23,694 bases of DNA from assembly GCA_003427395.1 (NCBI GenBank), contig BFEA01000129.1, positions 1,366,283 to 1,389,976 of the forward strand, in the 5' to 3' direction. The translations under genes were made by a program, and so were the position numbers. Positions 8,716 to 18,022 of this stretch are shown piece by piece. The notes below the pieces were generated by a model. The model did no database searches. It was not told the origin of the DNA and saw nothing but the letters and a program-made list of their open reading frames with translations. The first letter of the stretch is position 1. Each line of letters begins with the position of its first letter. Origin of the DNA: Chara braunii (lineage: Eukaryota; Streptophyta; Charophyceae; Charales; Characeae).

Positions 8716-9763
8716 GGTTTGGACCCCACTGGCCGGCGGCTGGAAACTGGTGTTGGCCATAAAAAACGACCGACCGTGGTTGGAAACAATTTTCTCCATT
8801 TCGTTGGGACCCCACCGCAGCCCGATAGTTTTGGCAGTGGAAAAGGCAGGGCCTACCCGAATAGGAAATCCCCTAGGGTGTTTCCGAAAAAGGCAAGTCC
8901 GGCGGGGGCTGTGGTCCATGGCCTAGTTGCGCAGCCAATGAAGTGTCCACAAAATGCCACGACGTCCAGCCCGATTCTGAAAACTCTTTGACATGCCCCC
9001 CCCCCTACTCATCTGGAGGCGTCCTTGGGCTTGGACCCCACTGGGCGGCGGCGTGGAAAAGTTTTGGCGAGGAAGTGTTTTTCAGACCCCACAGGTGTTG
9101 GAAACGGTCGTGGAAAGTCGGCCCGAAAAGGAATTTCAGACCCCACTGCGGTTAGAAAGAGGTCGTGGAAAAGATGACGGGGCATTTCTACTCGGCTCGC
9201 GGTCTGGAAATGCAATGCCGATGAGTTTCCAGACTGTTTCCAAGGACGCTTCCAGACGAGTAGGCGGGGGGGCATGTCAAACAGTTTCCAGAATCGGGTT
9301 GGACGTCGTGGTGTTTTGTCGACGCTTCAAGCCAAGCAGGCCATGGACCACAGCCCCCGCCGGACTTGCCTTTTTTGGAAACACCCCAAGGCGATTTCCT
9401 ATTCGGGTATGCCCTGCCTTTTCTACTGCCGAAACTATCGGGTTGCGGTGGGGTCCCAACGAAACGGGGAAGATAGTTTCCAACCACGGTCGGCCGTTTT
9501 TTATGGCCAACACCAGTTTCCAGCCGCCCGCCAGTGGGGTCCAAGCCTTGGAAACGGTCTGGAAACTCGTCGGCATTGGATTTACAGACCGCGAGCCCTG
9601 TAGAAACGCCCCGTCAGCTTTTCCACGACCTCTTTCCAACCGCAGTGGGGTTTGAAATTCCTTTCCGGACCGACTTTCCACGACGGTTTCCAACACCTGT
9701 GGGGTCTGAAAAACACATCCTCGCCAAAACTTTTCCGCGACGTCGGCCGGTGGGGTCCAAGCC
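8716..9763 (+). mobile_element. Outer MITE copy (525 bp), interrupted by a second copy of itself
   Basis: The left part is 8716-9027 and the right part 9551-9763, 525 bp in total. Terminal inverted repeats read GGTTTGGACCCCACTGGCCG on the left and GGCTTGGACCCCACCGGCCG on the right (reverse complement). TTA flanks both ends (8713-8715 and 9764-9766). A 3-bp TTA duplication with GG-starting termini is typical of PIF/Harbinger-type (Tourist-like) MITEs, so that superfamily is plausible. The interior is rich in GGAAAC/GTTTCC words and has no transposase. Open frames on both strands here (up to 220 codons) are shared between the inverted copies and are by-products. Confidence 0.88.
9028..9547 (-). 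mobile_element. Inner MITE copy (520 bp), inverted and nested in the outer copy
   Basis: The reverse complement of 9028-9547 aligns from end to end with the rejoined outer copy. The termini are GGCTTGGACCCCACTGGGCG on the left and GGCTTGGACCCCACTGGCGG on the right (reverse complement). TTG flanks it on both sides (9025-9027 and 9548-9550). At the equivalent place in the inner copy (around 9236-9247, read on the minus strand) the sequence is the uninterrupted GCGTCCTTGGAAACAGTCTG, which is the empty site. Removing the insertion and one TTG from the outer copy gives GCGTCCTTGGAAACGGTCTG. Confidence 0.9.
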
Positions 9764-9766
9764 TTA

Positions 9767-10355
9767 GATGTGGAATTTGATTTCTTTGGCGACGTTCGAT
9801 TTGTGATTTGGGGGAAAAATTGACAGAGGATCGTTGTTGCTTGGTTTTTGCCTGGTTAAGCCGGCAAAGCAGCCGGCATATCTGCACAGTTGGGTTGACT
9901 TGCATTGTGACGAGGAGTTGTGTTTGGAATTCTCGTCGGACTGTTGTGGCGTGCGAATAAGGTAGTGAGGCGACTTGTCGCTTTGTTGGTTGAGTCCTTT
10001 TGTTGCTCGGATTTTCTGCTTTGCCGGTGAGTTTTTTCGTTCGAGCTCAGAAATGACAAGGATTGCAAGCTGAGGAACATCCCTCTCCTTTGGTGACTGC
10101 TTCGACCTTTTATTTTTTTTTTCAGTGATGACGCGGACGTGGATGGAGTTTGTACGTTGTCTTCCACTCTTTGTTTGGGTTGCCCTTCTCATCCGTGATC
10201 CCTGGGTGTGGAGGAGATGGGTGTGGCTGCCTAGGGTTTGTCCTTGAACCAAGAAGGCAAGCTTCTCGTGCCACATGCAGTTCGTTTGAGGTAGGTGGAC
10301 TTTTGACGACCGTCGGGCCTGTTTTGAAGGGAGTGGTTTGTTGATGATAACAGCC
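9767..10355 (+). promoter_or_regulatory. T/G-rich leader with a possible intron, upstream of a broken gene
   Basis: This stretch is T/G-rich on the plus strand and looks like a 5' UTR leading to the ATG at 10356. A candidate intron of 99 bases runs from GTGAGT (10027) to a T-rich tract ending in CAG (10125). A 197-codon frame on the minus strand (9764-10357) spans the stretch, but it starts from the complement of the UTR and resembles nothing I know, so I treat it as non-coding. No TATA box is clear. Confidence 0.25.
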
Positions 10356-10565
10356 ATGGCTGCTTCACAGCAGAGAGCTATCTCATCTGCTGATGAGAGA
10401 GAAATTAGAGATATGATGGCTCATTCGGTAGATTCATATTAGGTTGTGTCATCGGCGGTTGATTTGGCCGACCTTGAGAGGGCGGATCCTGCACCAACTG
10501 CGTGTTGATCTGGCCCGAGATTCTTCCAACCGACAGCGAGTAACAAGCGGACTTCGCCAAGGTTA
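10356..10565 (+). pseudogene. Broken reading frame, unrecognised protein
   Basis: The ATG sits in a strong eukaryotic start context (ACAGCCATGGCT). It opens 28 codons rich in Ala, Ser, Glu and Arg before TAG (10440-10442). The same frame then goes on for 21 more protein-like codons (VVSSAVDLADLERADPAP and a few more) to TGA. From about 10500 a different frame gives LRVDLARDSSNRQRVTSGL. One stop and one frameshift would separate these pieces of a single former protein N-terminus. I cannot name the family. An alternative is a real first exon with chance open sequence after it. Confidence 0.3.
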
Positions 10566-11326
10566 GAGATAAGGTTTTCTCCTTCGTCCTCTCCTATGTT
10601 TGCAACTCACTCGGGGACCGACACGTGTCTGCTCTGATACCGACCTCACGCCCTACGCTACTTTTTGGTCTAAGTGCCTAAAAAAATGCGGAAAGAGCCT
10701 CGAATGTGGCAAATAGAGGGTTTGCAAACGATTTTTGGAAATTTCACTATGTGGAGTCCAATAGAACTTTCCTCCCGTGCAGTTCCAAATATGGATTAGC
10801 AAGCAAGAGGGGAGGGGACAATAAAGATCTGGACGAACGACTATTTAATTTAGAAAATATCCTAGGCTACCGGTTGTTCGGTGGCATTACATCCTACAGT
10901 CACAAGGGTCTTGGACGTCTGGGTCCGGACAACTTCATTTCCGACTCGAGAAAAAGAAAAAAAGAATAGGGTTGTCTTTAATTTTTTATTTTTTTTATAT
11001 TTAATAAAAACTTTTAACGCGACCTTAGAGCAAAAGTTGTTCAGTTTGTTTTTCTGCATAACATCATTTATTTTCGGATATTGTTGACTTTTTTTTTTTT
11101 TTTAAGTATTCGGTCTCGGACAGTTTGCCTTGCGAGGACGTCAAACCAGTTGTCCGACCGGACAACCCCAGAAGGTCAGGGGGTTCTGAATGTCTTGCCT
11201 AGTAAGCTAGGAAATATCTTTGAGTTTTAGCGTGAGTAACGCAAAGTTTTTTTCTTAATTAAAATAATATGAGAGTACATGTAGGATAATGAAAAGTTTT
11301 CTCTTAGTCGAAATAATACGGGAGTA
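10566..11326. other. Non-coding stretch with one unrecognised 87-codon frame
   Basis: A plus-strand frame at 10706-10969 would encode an 87-residue protein ending in a basic tail (SRKRKKE). It has no motif I can name and is probably chance or a remnant. The rest is AT-rich, with a T run at about 11091-11103. The word GAGTACATGTAGGATAATGA (11273-11292) is repeated exactly at 18318-18337, next to another copy of the GTACG-rich family. Confidence 0.4.
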
Positions 11327-11436
11327 CTCCGTTGCATAGAGTACACGTACGGCGGCTTTCCGTACGAAACGTACAAGTAATTTTTGTACAGGATCTGTAC
11401 GCGAACCTGTACGGGAACCTGTACGTCTTGTGCGTT
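11327..11436 (+). mobile_element. Fragment of the GTACG-rich dispersed repeat (copy A)
   Basis: Only the left part of the family is present. CCGTTGCATAGAGTACACG, then a CTTTCCGTACGAAAC block and CTGTACG-rich words ending GTACGTCTTGTGCG, match the left part of copy D (21430-21550). The A-rich middle and the right end are missing. Confidence 0.75.
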
Positions 11437-12704
11437 GTCGAGCGCATCGGTGCGACACCGCACGGGGCAGCGCGGGACCCTCATGGCCGCGTCACACAAG
11501 AGTTGGTTTTTAAACCCTTCGTCGCAAATATATATGGAGCTTCCGCAAGCAGCTCCGGCCGAGTGCACCAGCCATACCTCCCGCGAGCCCCTACGACAGG
11601 ATAGGGCCTACGCGAGGCACGACTTACCTCTACCTTACGGGAGCTGTGACCTCCCTTTGGTAGGCGTATCCCCGCCGAGCTACCAGTCCACAGTAAGAAA
11701 GCTGATCCGTTGCAATCGCAGAGGTGGACCAGCCGAGAGCGTTTCTCGTTCGTTGTAGCATAGGGGGTACGTGCGGTAATACGCCTCTATCGAACCCACA
11801 CGCGAACCGATGCACTGGGAGGCCGAGATCCCAAGCGCGACTCGACATCGGTCGACTAGGACGCATCCCACACACCACGCATACACCTCTCTAATAAAAC
11901 ACATACACACACACATATCAAACAACGCGACAACACTTCTAGTCCCTTCAGTAGTCATCCCATAACTCTCCGATGCGGAAATCGGATAGGCGTTGCGCGC
12001 GAGACTTAGTATAAAACTGCGCGGAGATAGGGCTTACTCATATCCACTCGCAATGCAAGCGTACGCAAGCAGTCGCAATGATGGCGTACTATGTAGTGCT
12101 CATAATCAAGCGGTCCCTCGTGGATCCAAGCACCGCTTATGACACTCAAGTGTCAGGCTCGAAGTGTTGTGAAGGTCTAATCGCTTACGATATTGCACGG
12201 CTGAAGGAATAGTCGTGCAGCTGCCGCGAGACCTCCGGCGTTTGGTCTGAGCGTCTCGATAGGCGAGGCAAATAGGCTTCGCACGAGGGTAGATTCCTTC
12301 CCTGCAAAGTCTAGGGCTTGGGATGTTTTGGACAAGGACCTTGAATCCCGGCCCAGGACCAACGTCCGACTATAAAAATCTCTAAAAAGCAAAGGATAAA
12401 AAGAGATCTCCCATTTCTCTCAAACACATAATCTGTTTAACCCTTACGCGTGGTCCCGGTAGGCCGCGCGAAATACTCAAGGCATATATATTCACATATA
12501 TAGAGGGTTATGAATATAGGACGATCACTTCTCATAGTCACAGTGGGACTCCTCTCAACCATATATATATATGTGATGGCAGACAATCAAATCCAGAGTC
12601 CGAACCTTAAACATACATGCGATCACATCAAAGATCCAACAAAAGTCCACGCACTACACAGGGTCAACTTTAACCATTCTCTATGCTCATACCCCTTGCT
12701 TTAA
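11437..12704. other. Non-coding stretch with a doubtful small ORF
   Basis: No gene is firmly supported. A 64-codon plus-strand frame (12510-12704) starts with a basic N-terminus and a hydrophobic run of about 17 residues ending in VMA, like a signal peptide. Part of that hydrophobicity comes from a TA-dinucleotide run (12561-12572), so it may be chance. The rest is mixed-composition DNA with scattered CpG and no repeats seen by eye. Confidence 0.35.
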
Positions 12705-13200
12705 CCATACAAACCTCACTCTTGTGCAAGTCCCCAAAATAAATACTAAATACTTTTGTTAAATGGCCATTCAATAAGGTCCGGGTGAAAACATAATTAA
12801 ACAATTCAAACCACAAGGCAAAAGCCTTTAGGTTGAGTGACAAGAGTGGATTGAAGTTGAATCGTAAACCAACGAATCGGCAACCGACCTGTTATGAGTG
12901 ATAAGAGAAGATGATTCTCATAGGATCAAGCTGAATCTAGCCCAAATCCTAAATTGAACGGTCAAGAAGACCTGTAATACAAGAAAGGTCAATCCCCAAG
13001 CTAAAATCATAAGTGTATGGAGAATACAACTCCATAACACAATTTCACCCAAGATCCCTCTGATTGACTAAGCCTGAACCTACCTTTAAACAGTGCCCAA
13101 AGCAAATGTAGACCCTGGCCTAATCCCCCCTATACAGAGTGGATTGTCAAAATCGTCACCTGTCAAAATAAAACCTAAGACTCAGACCAGGAAAACTAGG
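12705..13200. other. A-rich non-coding stretch
   Basis: No gene is supported. AACCTAAGACTCAGACCAGG (13172-13191) recurs exactly at 13634-13653, so this 20-bp direct repeat brackets the tandem array that follows. Confidence 0.5.
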
Positions 13201-13515
13201 AAAATTTCGGCAGCGCTTCCCGTAGGAAAAGTGTCTTTCCAAAATTTATATCAGCCTAAATATGGAAGCAAAAATAGTCCTCAACTTTTCAAAGTCCAAG
13301 TTTGACGAACTCCCTGAATTAGCGAAAATTTGGGCAGCACTCCCTTTAGAAAAGGAGACTTTCCAGATTTTTACTAAGCCATATATGAGTTTTAGACAAG
13401 TTGAACTTTGAAAAGTCAAAATTTGACTAACTCCTTGGATTTGCACAAATTTCGGCAGCGCTTTCCATAGAGAGAGTAGCTTACCAAAATTTATACAAAG
13501 CCAAGCACAACAAAA
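13201..13515. repeat. Three-copy degenerate tandem repeat (~122 bp)
   Basis: Units begin near 13201, 13325 and 13446 with AAATTTCGGCAGCGCTT-like sequence (AAATTTGGGCAGCACTC in the second), followed by a TTTCCAAAATTTATA-like block and AAGCC. The first two units also share a CTTTTCAAAG/CTTTGAAAAG block and TTTGACgAACTCC/TTTGACtAACTCC before the next unit. The third is partial. The short frames here are not protein-like. Confidence 0.85.
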
Positions 13516-13790
13516 GATCCCAGAACATGCAGAAAGTGACCTAAGTAAAATAAAGTTAGCTCAAAAAATGCAGGAATTGAAACTAACTCCTATGGCTCTA
13601 GCACGTGGCGAGCGACTAAAGAAACTACCTACCAACCTAAGACTCAGACCAGGTAGTCATCTCACTCAGCCACATGCAAGCCAAACCACAAGGGTAAGTA
13701 CTCTCATCATCCCTAAGTCAACTTAGCGAATTGTAGTTCATAGTCTTTCAATGTTTTAGCCATTTATACCCTGCTTACATAAGGCGTGAA

Positions 13791-14691
13791 GTCAGGTCAT
13801 CCAATCTTATGAAACATGCTTGACTCAGCCATTAAGTATACACGAGCAGGTTGCACAACTACTTATTTCTTCCTTTGGGCACATGACAAAGCCATTTATC
13901 TTAGAAACAATGCTTAGTCGCCTTGAACAGCTTAATACCCAAATTATATATACTTCCTTGAACTTAATGTTCAAAAGCTGAGCATAGGACTGAGCCATTC
14001 ATCTTAGAAACAAAGCCCAGCCCGCCCAAATTACCTTCAATTATATTCACAATTATACTCTCTTCAAGTTTATGATAAACTATAAACAGATCACCCAATC
14101 TTATGGGATCCTGTCTGACCAGCTTGTTCTTAAATATAATAGTAATAAGATATAGCCAAATTATAACCTTTTGGGTTCCAACATGTGTGAGGCATTGCGC
14201 CAGACCATCCAATCTTATGGAACATGCCTGGTCCTCCGCCGGGTTCTTTTATCTCTGACCTATCCGTGTGCGGCATGAGTCTAAAGCCATCCAATCTTAT
14301 GGAACAGGCTTTGTACTCAGCGGAAATCACTCACTTAGAATAAAACAAACAAAAAAGTTGAGTCATTCATCTTAGAAACAAAGCTCGATCATTTTTTCTC
14401 AGCACCAAAAAAAGACAGAGTACCCTGAGCTAAACCCACAGACTGTTCAGAAACCACCCAGAAATAAACAACGACCAGACCATTCATCTTAGAAACAAAG
14501 TCTGATCCTCAAGCTTGCATAACCAAACCCCACAAAATGAACAACCAGACCATTCATCTTAGAAACAAAGCCTGGCGAAATTAAGTAAACATAACGACCA
14601 AGCAATTCATCTTAGAAACAAAGTTCGGCATTTTCAGAAAACACAATAAACACAGCTGTCAGGCCATCCAAACTTATGGAACCATGCCTGA
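13791..14691 (+). repeat. Array of eleven stem-loop repeats with conserved loops and varying stems
   Basis: Eleven units lie on one strand about 50-120 bp apart, starting near 13791, 13885, 13990, 14087, 14200, 14283, 14358, 14473, 14545, 14598 and 14658. Two loop types alternate irregularly. Type I is close to CATCCAATCTTATGGAACAT (units 1, 4, 5, 6, 11). Type II is close to CATTCATCTTAGAAACAAA (units 2, 3, 7, 8, 9, 10). The arms differ but mostly still pair: AAAGCC/GGCTTT (unit 6), GTCAGGC/GCCTGAC (11), CAGAC/GTCTG (8), TTGAGT/GCTCGA with G-T pairs (7), GTCAGGT/GCTTGAC with G-T pairs (1). Units 3, 5, 9 and 10 have one mismatch in six. Spacers are A/C-rich and not conserved by eye. No protein-coding frame runs through. 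This is a structured repeat of unknown role, possibly part of a retroelement's non-coding region. Confidence 0.85.
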
Positions 14692-15960
14692 CCCTATAAG
14701 ACCTCTCCAATCTCAAGCAAAACCACCTTTCTCCCAACCTTCCCCCTGATGCAACCCCTTGTGACAGTCTTCTTTCAGATAGATAAACAAAACCGAAACT
14801 GTCATTACACACACATTCCTTTACTTAGTCTATTTTGCGTTCTGACAATTAAACTAAAAGTCAAAGTAGGGGTGCATACAGTATACTCAGTCAAACATAG
14901 AAAGATGTACAGATAGAGGTTATACTCGGGCTTATAGAGGAAAATTGAAGGTTACCTTACATTTCCTTGCCTCCAGAACTCCTCCTGAGTTCCGGTAGAG
15001 CGCCCGCAATCGGTGGGGCGAACCTCCCACAGAGGCCTTGGCACAGATTACGGGTTGCAATCCCGCCTGCCGCCTTCTTCTCAGAACCAACAGACTAGAC
15101 TTAGAGTAAGGAGGGCAGAAAGAGAAAACTTAAGTCTCTCAGATCCAAGGGAGGGTACTCTCAGACTCTTATGAGAGGGCCTTGTTGCCTTGGTTCGCCT
15201 GAGGGCCCCTCAATGGCGGCCAAAACGCAGCGGCTTCATCGACCTGAAGTAAAACTGTTGATGCAGGCTTCCCCGACGAACTCCCAAATCGTAGTGAAAT
15301 GTACAGGCCCCAACTCAAAATCTGGTCGTGAACCCCAAACACACACTAGCAAACTCTAGTCGGTTGTCGCAATTCGGGAACACAGCGGCTTTGATAGAAC
15401 GTAGTGGCAGCACCGGCACTTGCAGTTCGCTCGTTACTGTCACGCCAAAGGTAGCCCAACCAGTTGCCACAACCTCAATCCCACAGCGGAGTTCTCGCAG
15501 CAGCTTTAAAACACAACAACACACCAGCCAAGGTTCACCGTAGACACACAGGTTGACTTTGGCACCATAGTGACTGGTCGCACCAACAGCGAAGAGGGGC
15601 GGCCCCGCACAGTGAACACCTCAGCCTGTAACGAACCTTATGCGCGGTAAGCAGAACACAGTCAGCAGGGCAATCATATTTGGTCGGTAAGCCCCCAACC
15701 CCACTGTCACAACTTCCAAAAAACACGATGAGCAGGGACTGAATGAATCTTCCGCTAAAAACGCGACTAGATTCATTTGTTTTTACAACGTTGTTTTCCT
15801 CCCCCGCACGCAGTTCCTATCTATCATATCTCAGAGCCTAACAAATAACACTAAAAACTAAACTCATAATCTAACTCGCAACTATCTAGAACTCCCAAAA
15901 CGATCCTTCCCTCTCCTGTTTCTGTCAAGAGGCGGATGAACTCAACATCTTTTCTTCCCC
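14692..15960. other. Non-coding stretch with a tRNA-like relic
   Basis: No gene is supported. The short frames (62-71 codons) on both strands have no recognisable content. The only structure I see is the tRNA-like segment near 14990-15074, reported separately. Confidence 0.45.
14988..15074 (+). other. Degenerate tRNA-like segment
   Basis: GGTAGAGCG (14994-15002) resembles the end of a tRNA D-arm. GGTTGCAATCC (15053-15063) resembles a B box, within a T-arm-like hairpin CGGG/CCCG with the 7-base loop TTGCAAT. No matching acceptor stem is found and the spacing is long, so this is at most a tRNA-derived relic. Confidence 0.2.
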
Positions 15961-16009
15961 TACTTCTCCATAGCTCCGCCCGGCCATGTTTCATGCTAAC
16001 TTCTTTTCT

Positions 16010-16290
16010 ACTTACCCTTCTCCTAAACTAACCGCGCCATCGGACTCGCCGTATCAAAAAACCCCTACCCCGACCTTTATCCCACTTGATTCCATCAAGA
16101 ATCGAGTGGTATCTCGGCTCTCCACTCCAAGCAACTACTCCTCCTGCCATATCCCGACACAAGCCTTTTCTTTTCTAACTCCCTATCTACTAACATTCTT
16201 CCCAAACTAACCTCGGATTCGAGGTCGCCCTAATCTAAAACCCCACTCTACTATCCTCCCCCATCCGATTCCGTAGAGAATCGGGGGAGC
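16010..16290. repeat. Imperfect ~175-190-bp repeat pair, each with a hairpin
   Basis: Two copies share CTAAACTAAC/CAAACTAACC, a run of CCCCxxTC and a hairpin with a six-base loop. The first hairpin pairs CCACTTGATTC (16082-16092) with GAATCGAGTGG (16099-16109) with one mismatch. The second pairs TCCCCC plus CGATTC (16257-16271, three extra bases inside) with GAATCGGGGGA (16278-16288). A smaller palindrome, CCTCGGATTCGAGG, lies at 16211-16224. No coding content is visible. Confidence 0.6.
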
Positions 16291-17390
16291 TATCGTTCTT
16301 CCTCCCCTGTCGCAGCGCCTCTCCTTCGCCATCCCCCGTTCTCCAACGTGCACGCACCTGGCGCGAATCGTCGGCCAGGTTCATCCGCCTTTTCCCTCTC
16401 TTCCACTTACTCCCGCCTCGACTTTCCCTCTTTGCAGCCCGTTGTCTCTCCGCCTTCTGCTCTTAGCGCAGCCCGGCCGAACCAGCCGTGTCTCACTTGC
16501 CCGCCCGGTCCCAGCGTCGGGCCACACTACGGCATGTCTCCCTTGCTACTTCGCGCTCCGCTCCTTCCAGCTGCGCATGTACCCGGCGTCTGACCCCGTC
16601 CCGATTCACCCCTGCTTTTATTGCCTTCTCTGCCTCGGCTCCCTATCACCTATTCCAACCCCCGTCGCAGTCCGCTCAGGTTACTCCGGCGATACTCCAA
16701 AAGTGGCCGACTACCCGACGGCTCAAGTGGTTCTTCGCCCTTGTATCCTGCCCGATGAGCGGTGTGTCCAGCAAGTACCGCTGCTGCCCCGCCACAATCC
16801 CGCTACCTGTCGCTCCCCCATCACAGCCTTAGCACTCGTCGGCTCACCTTACTGTCCTTAGCACTGCCCCACTGCTGCTAACTCCTCGCTGCCCGACGAG
16901 CCCCCCGCCCCTTCAGCCCTTCAACGGGCAGGCCTTAACCCGACTTCTTATGGCCAGCCGTGGGACCGAGGGTGCGGGTCTGCCATGTGCCCAGGCGCGA
17001 GCCTATGTAAAACGGTCGATAATAGCGAATATTTAAATGAGAACTTTGAGGTCTGTGGTGGAGGAGAGTCCCGCGGGTACACTCTTACACAGCCCCTCCA
17101 CCGCGGGCTGCGGGGAACGGACGGTGCCCCGGCAAAAAACCCGACCGCTCGAATTTCTTCCGGCCTGTGGGTTAATCACCCGCCGGCTCTCATGTACATC
17201 GGACCCCTTGGCCCGGCTTTTCACGACGGGCAGGATTTTGGTCGGCCTCCCGAATATGCAAGGGTTCGCAAGTCGGTCAAAAAAAAAAAAAAACGAGACG
17301 CGTGCCCGAGGCTTCCGGCCGTCATGGCGGCCACTAAACCCGGCGTCACGCCCGGGTGAAAAAAAGGACGCCGGACCGTAAAAGTAGTAC
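16291..17390. other. GC-rich, C-biased non-coding stretch
   Basis: Several overlapping plus-strand frames (up to 139 codons at 16442-16861 and 114 codons at 16488-16832) stay open because stop codons are rare in C-rich DNA. Their compositions do not look like a folded protein and I recognise none. An A13 run lies at about 17280-17292. It could be a CpG-rich promoter or UTR region, but I see no core promoter. Confidence 0.45.
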
Positions 17391-18022
17391 TATAAACATA
17401 ATAAAATATTCAGAAACTTCGACTGTGCGAAGGCGATGGTCGAGGAAAAATTGAAAACGCTAGCATCGTTCTAGCGCTGCCGACCACAAAACCAAAGTGG
17501 ATAGCCCCGCCGGGCTCTTCACGCCACTCTGATTTTCCCGCGTCGCCGCCGCTCGACCTCGATCCCTGGACTTCCTTAGCGAAAGTCTGATACTTTAGCC
17601 AATAGCGCGAGGCCGAAGGCTGGGTCTAGCTCTGGCGGAAGCGTAAATAAACGAACACCGCCCGACACGCCAATCTACCGAAACGCCTTCAGAAGTCACA
17701 TTGGTGTCGATGTCGTCCTTCGTACGTACACACAGGTCACAGGCAAACACATCAATCAACGAGATGTAATCTTTTTAACCCTAATTTAATCAGAAATAAA
17801 AATCTGGCCGGCAATCACGCCGACTCTTCAATCATCAACAATTGAAAGGATCACGCACGCCTCAAATCCGCGTGCCCACACACTCTTTATCCTAGTCGAC
17901 CACCCAACCAACATAAGCTGCAGACGCAGCCGCGCCTCGCACAGAATACTTCAATTTTAAACCAAACCTATTAACTGTCGCATGCAAAAACCAGGGCGGA
18001 TACCCTTGTAAGGGTATTCGCG
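17391..18022. other. Non-coding stretch, no recognisable feature
   Basis: No gene is supported. A short palindrome, CGCTAG/CTAGCG (17458-17476), is the only structure noted. Confidence 0.45.

Noticed and set aside
8993-9696. Long overlapping ORFs on both strands (220 and 139 codons) with the same peptide on opposite strands
   Set aside because: Both arise from the inverted MITE copies; the shared peptide on two strands reflects the inverted repeat, not two genes.
9764-10357. 197-codon minus-strand ORF
   Set aside because: It is Lys/Ser/Gln-rich with no recognisable domain, and the plus strand has a better UTR/intron reading. It is probably open by chance.
10706-10969. 87-codon ORF as a LINE endonuclease fragment
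   Set aside because: A loose resemblance near its C-terminus to the end of the endonuclease domain is too weak, and no catalytic residues can be placed.
13791-14691. CRISPR-like array of spaced repeats
   Set aside because: The spacing is irregular (about 50-120 bp), the repeat arms vary, there are two loop types and no cas genes, and the context is eukaryotic. A structured dispersed repeat fits better.
16442-16861. 139-codon and overlapping 114-codon ORFs in the GC-rich stretch
   Set aside because: Two frames are open at once in C-rich DNA where stops are rare, and neither looks like a folded protein.
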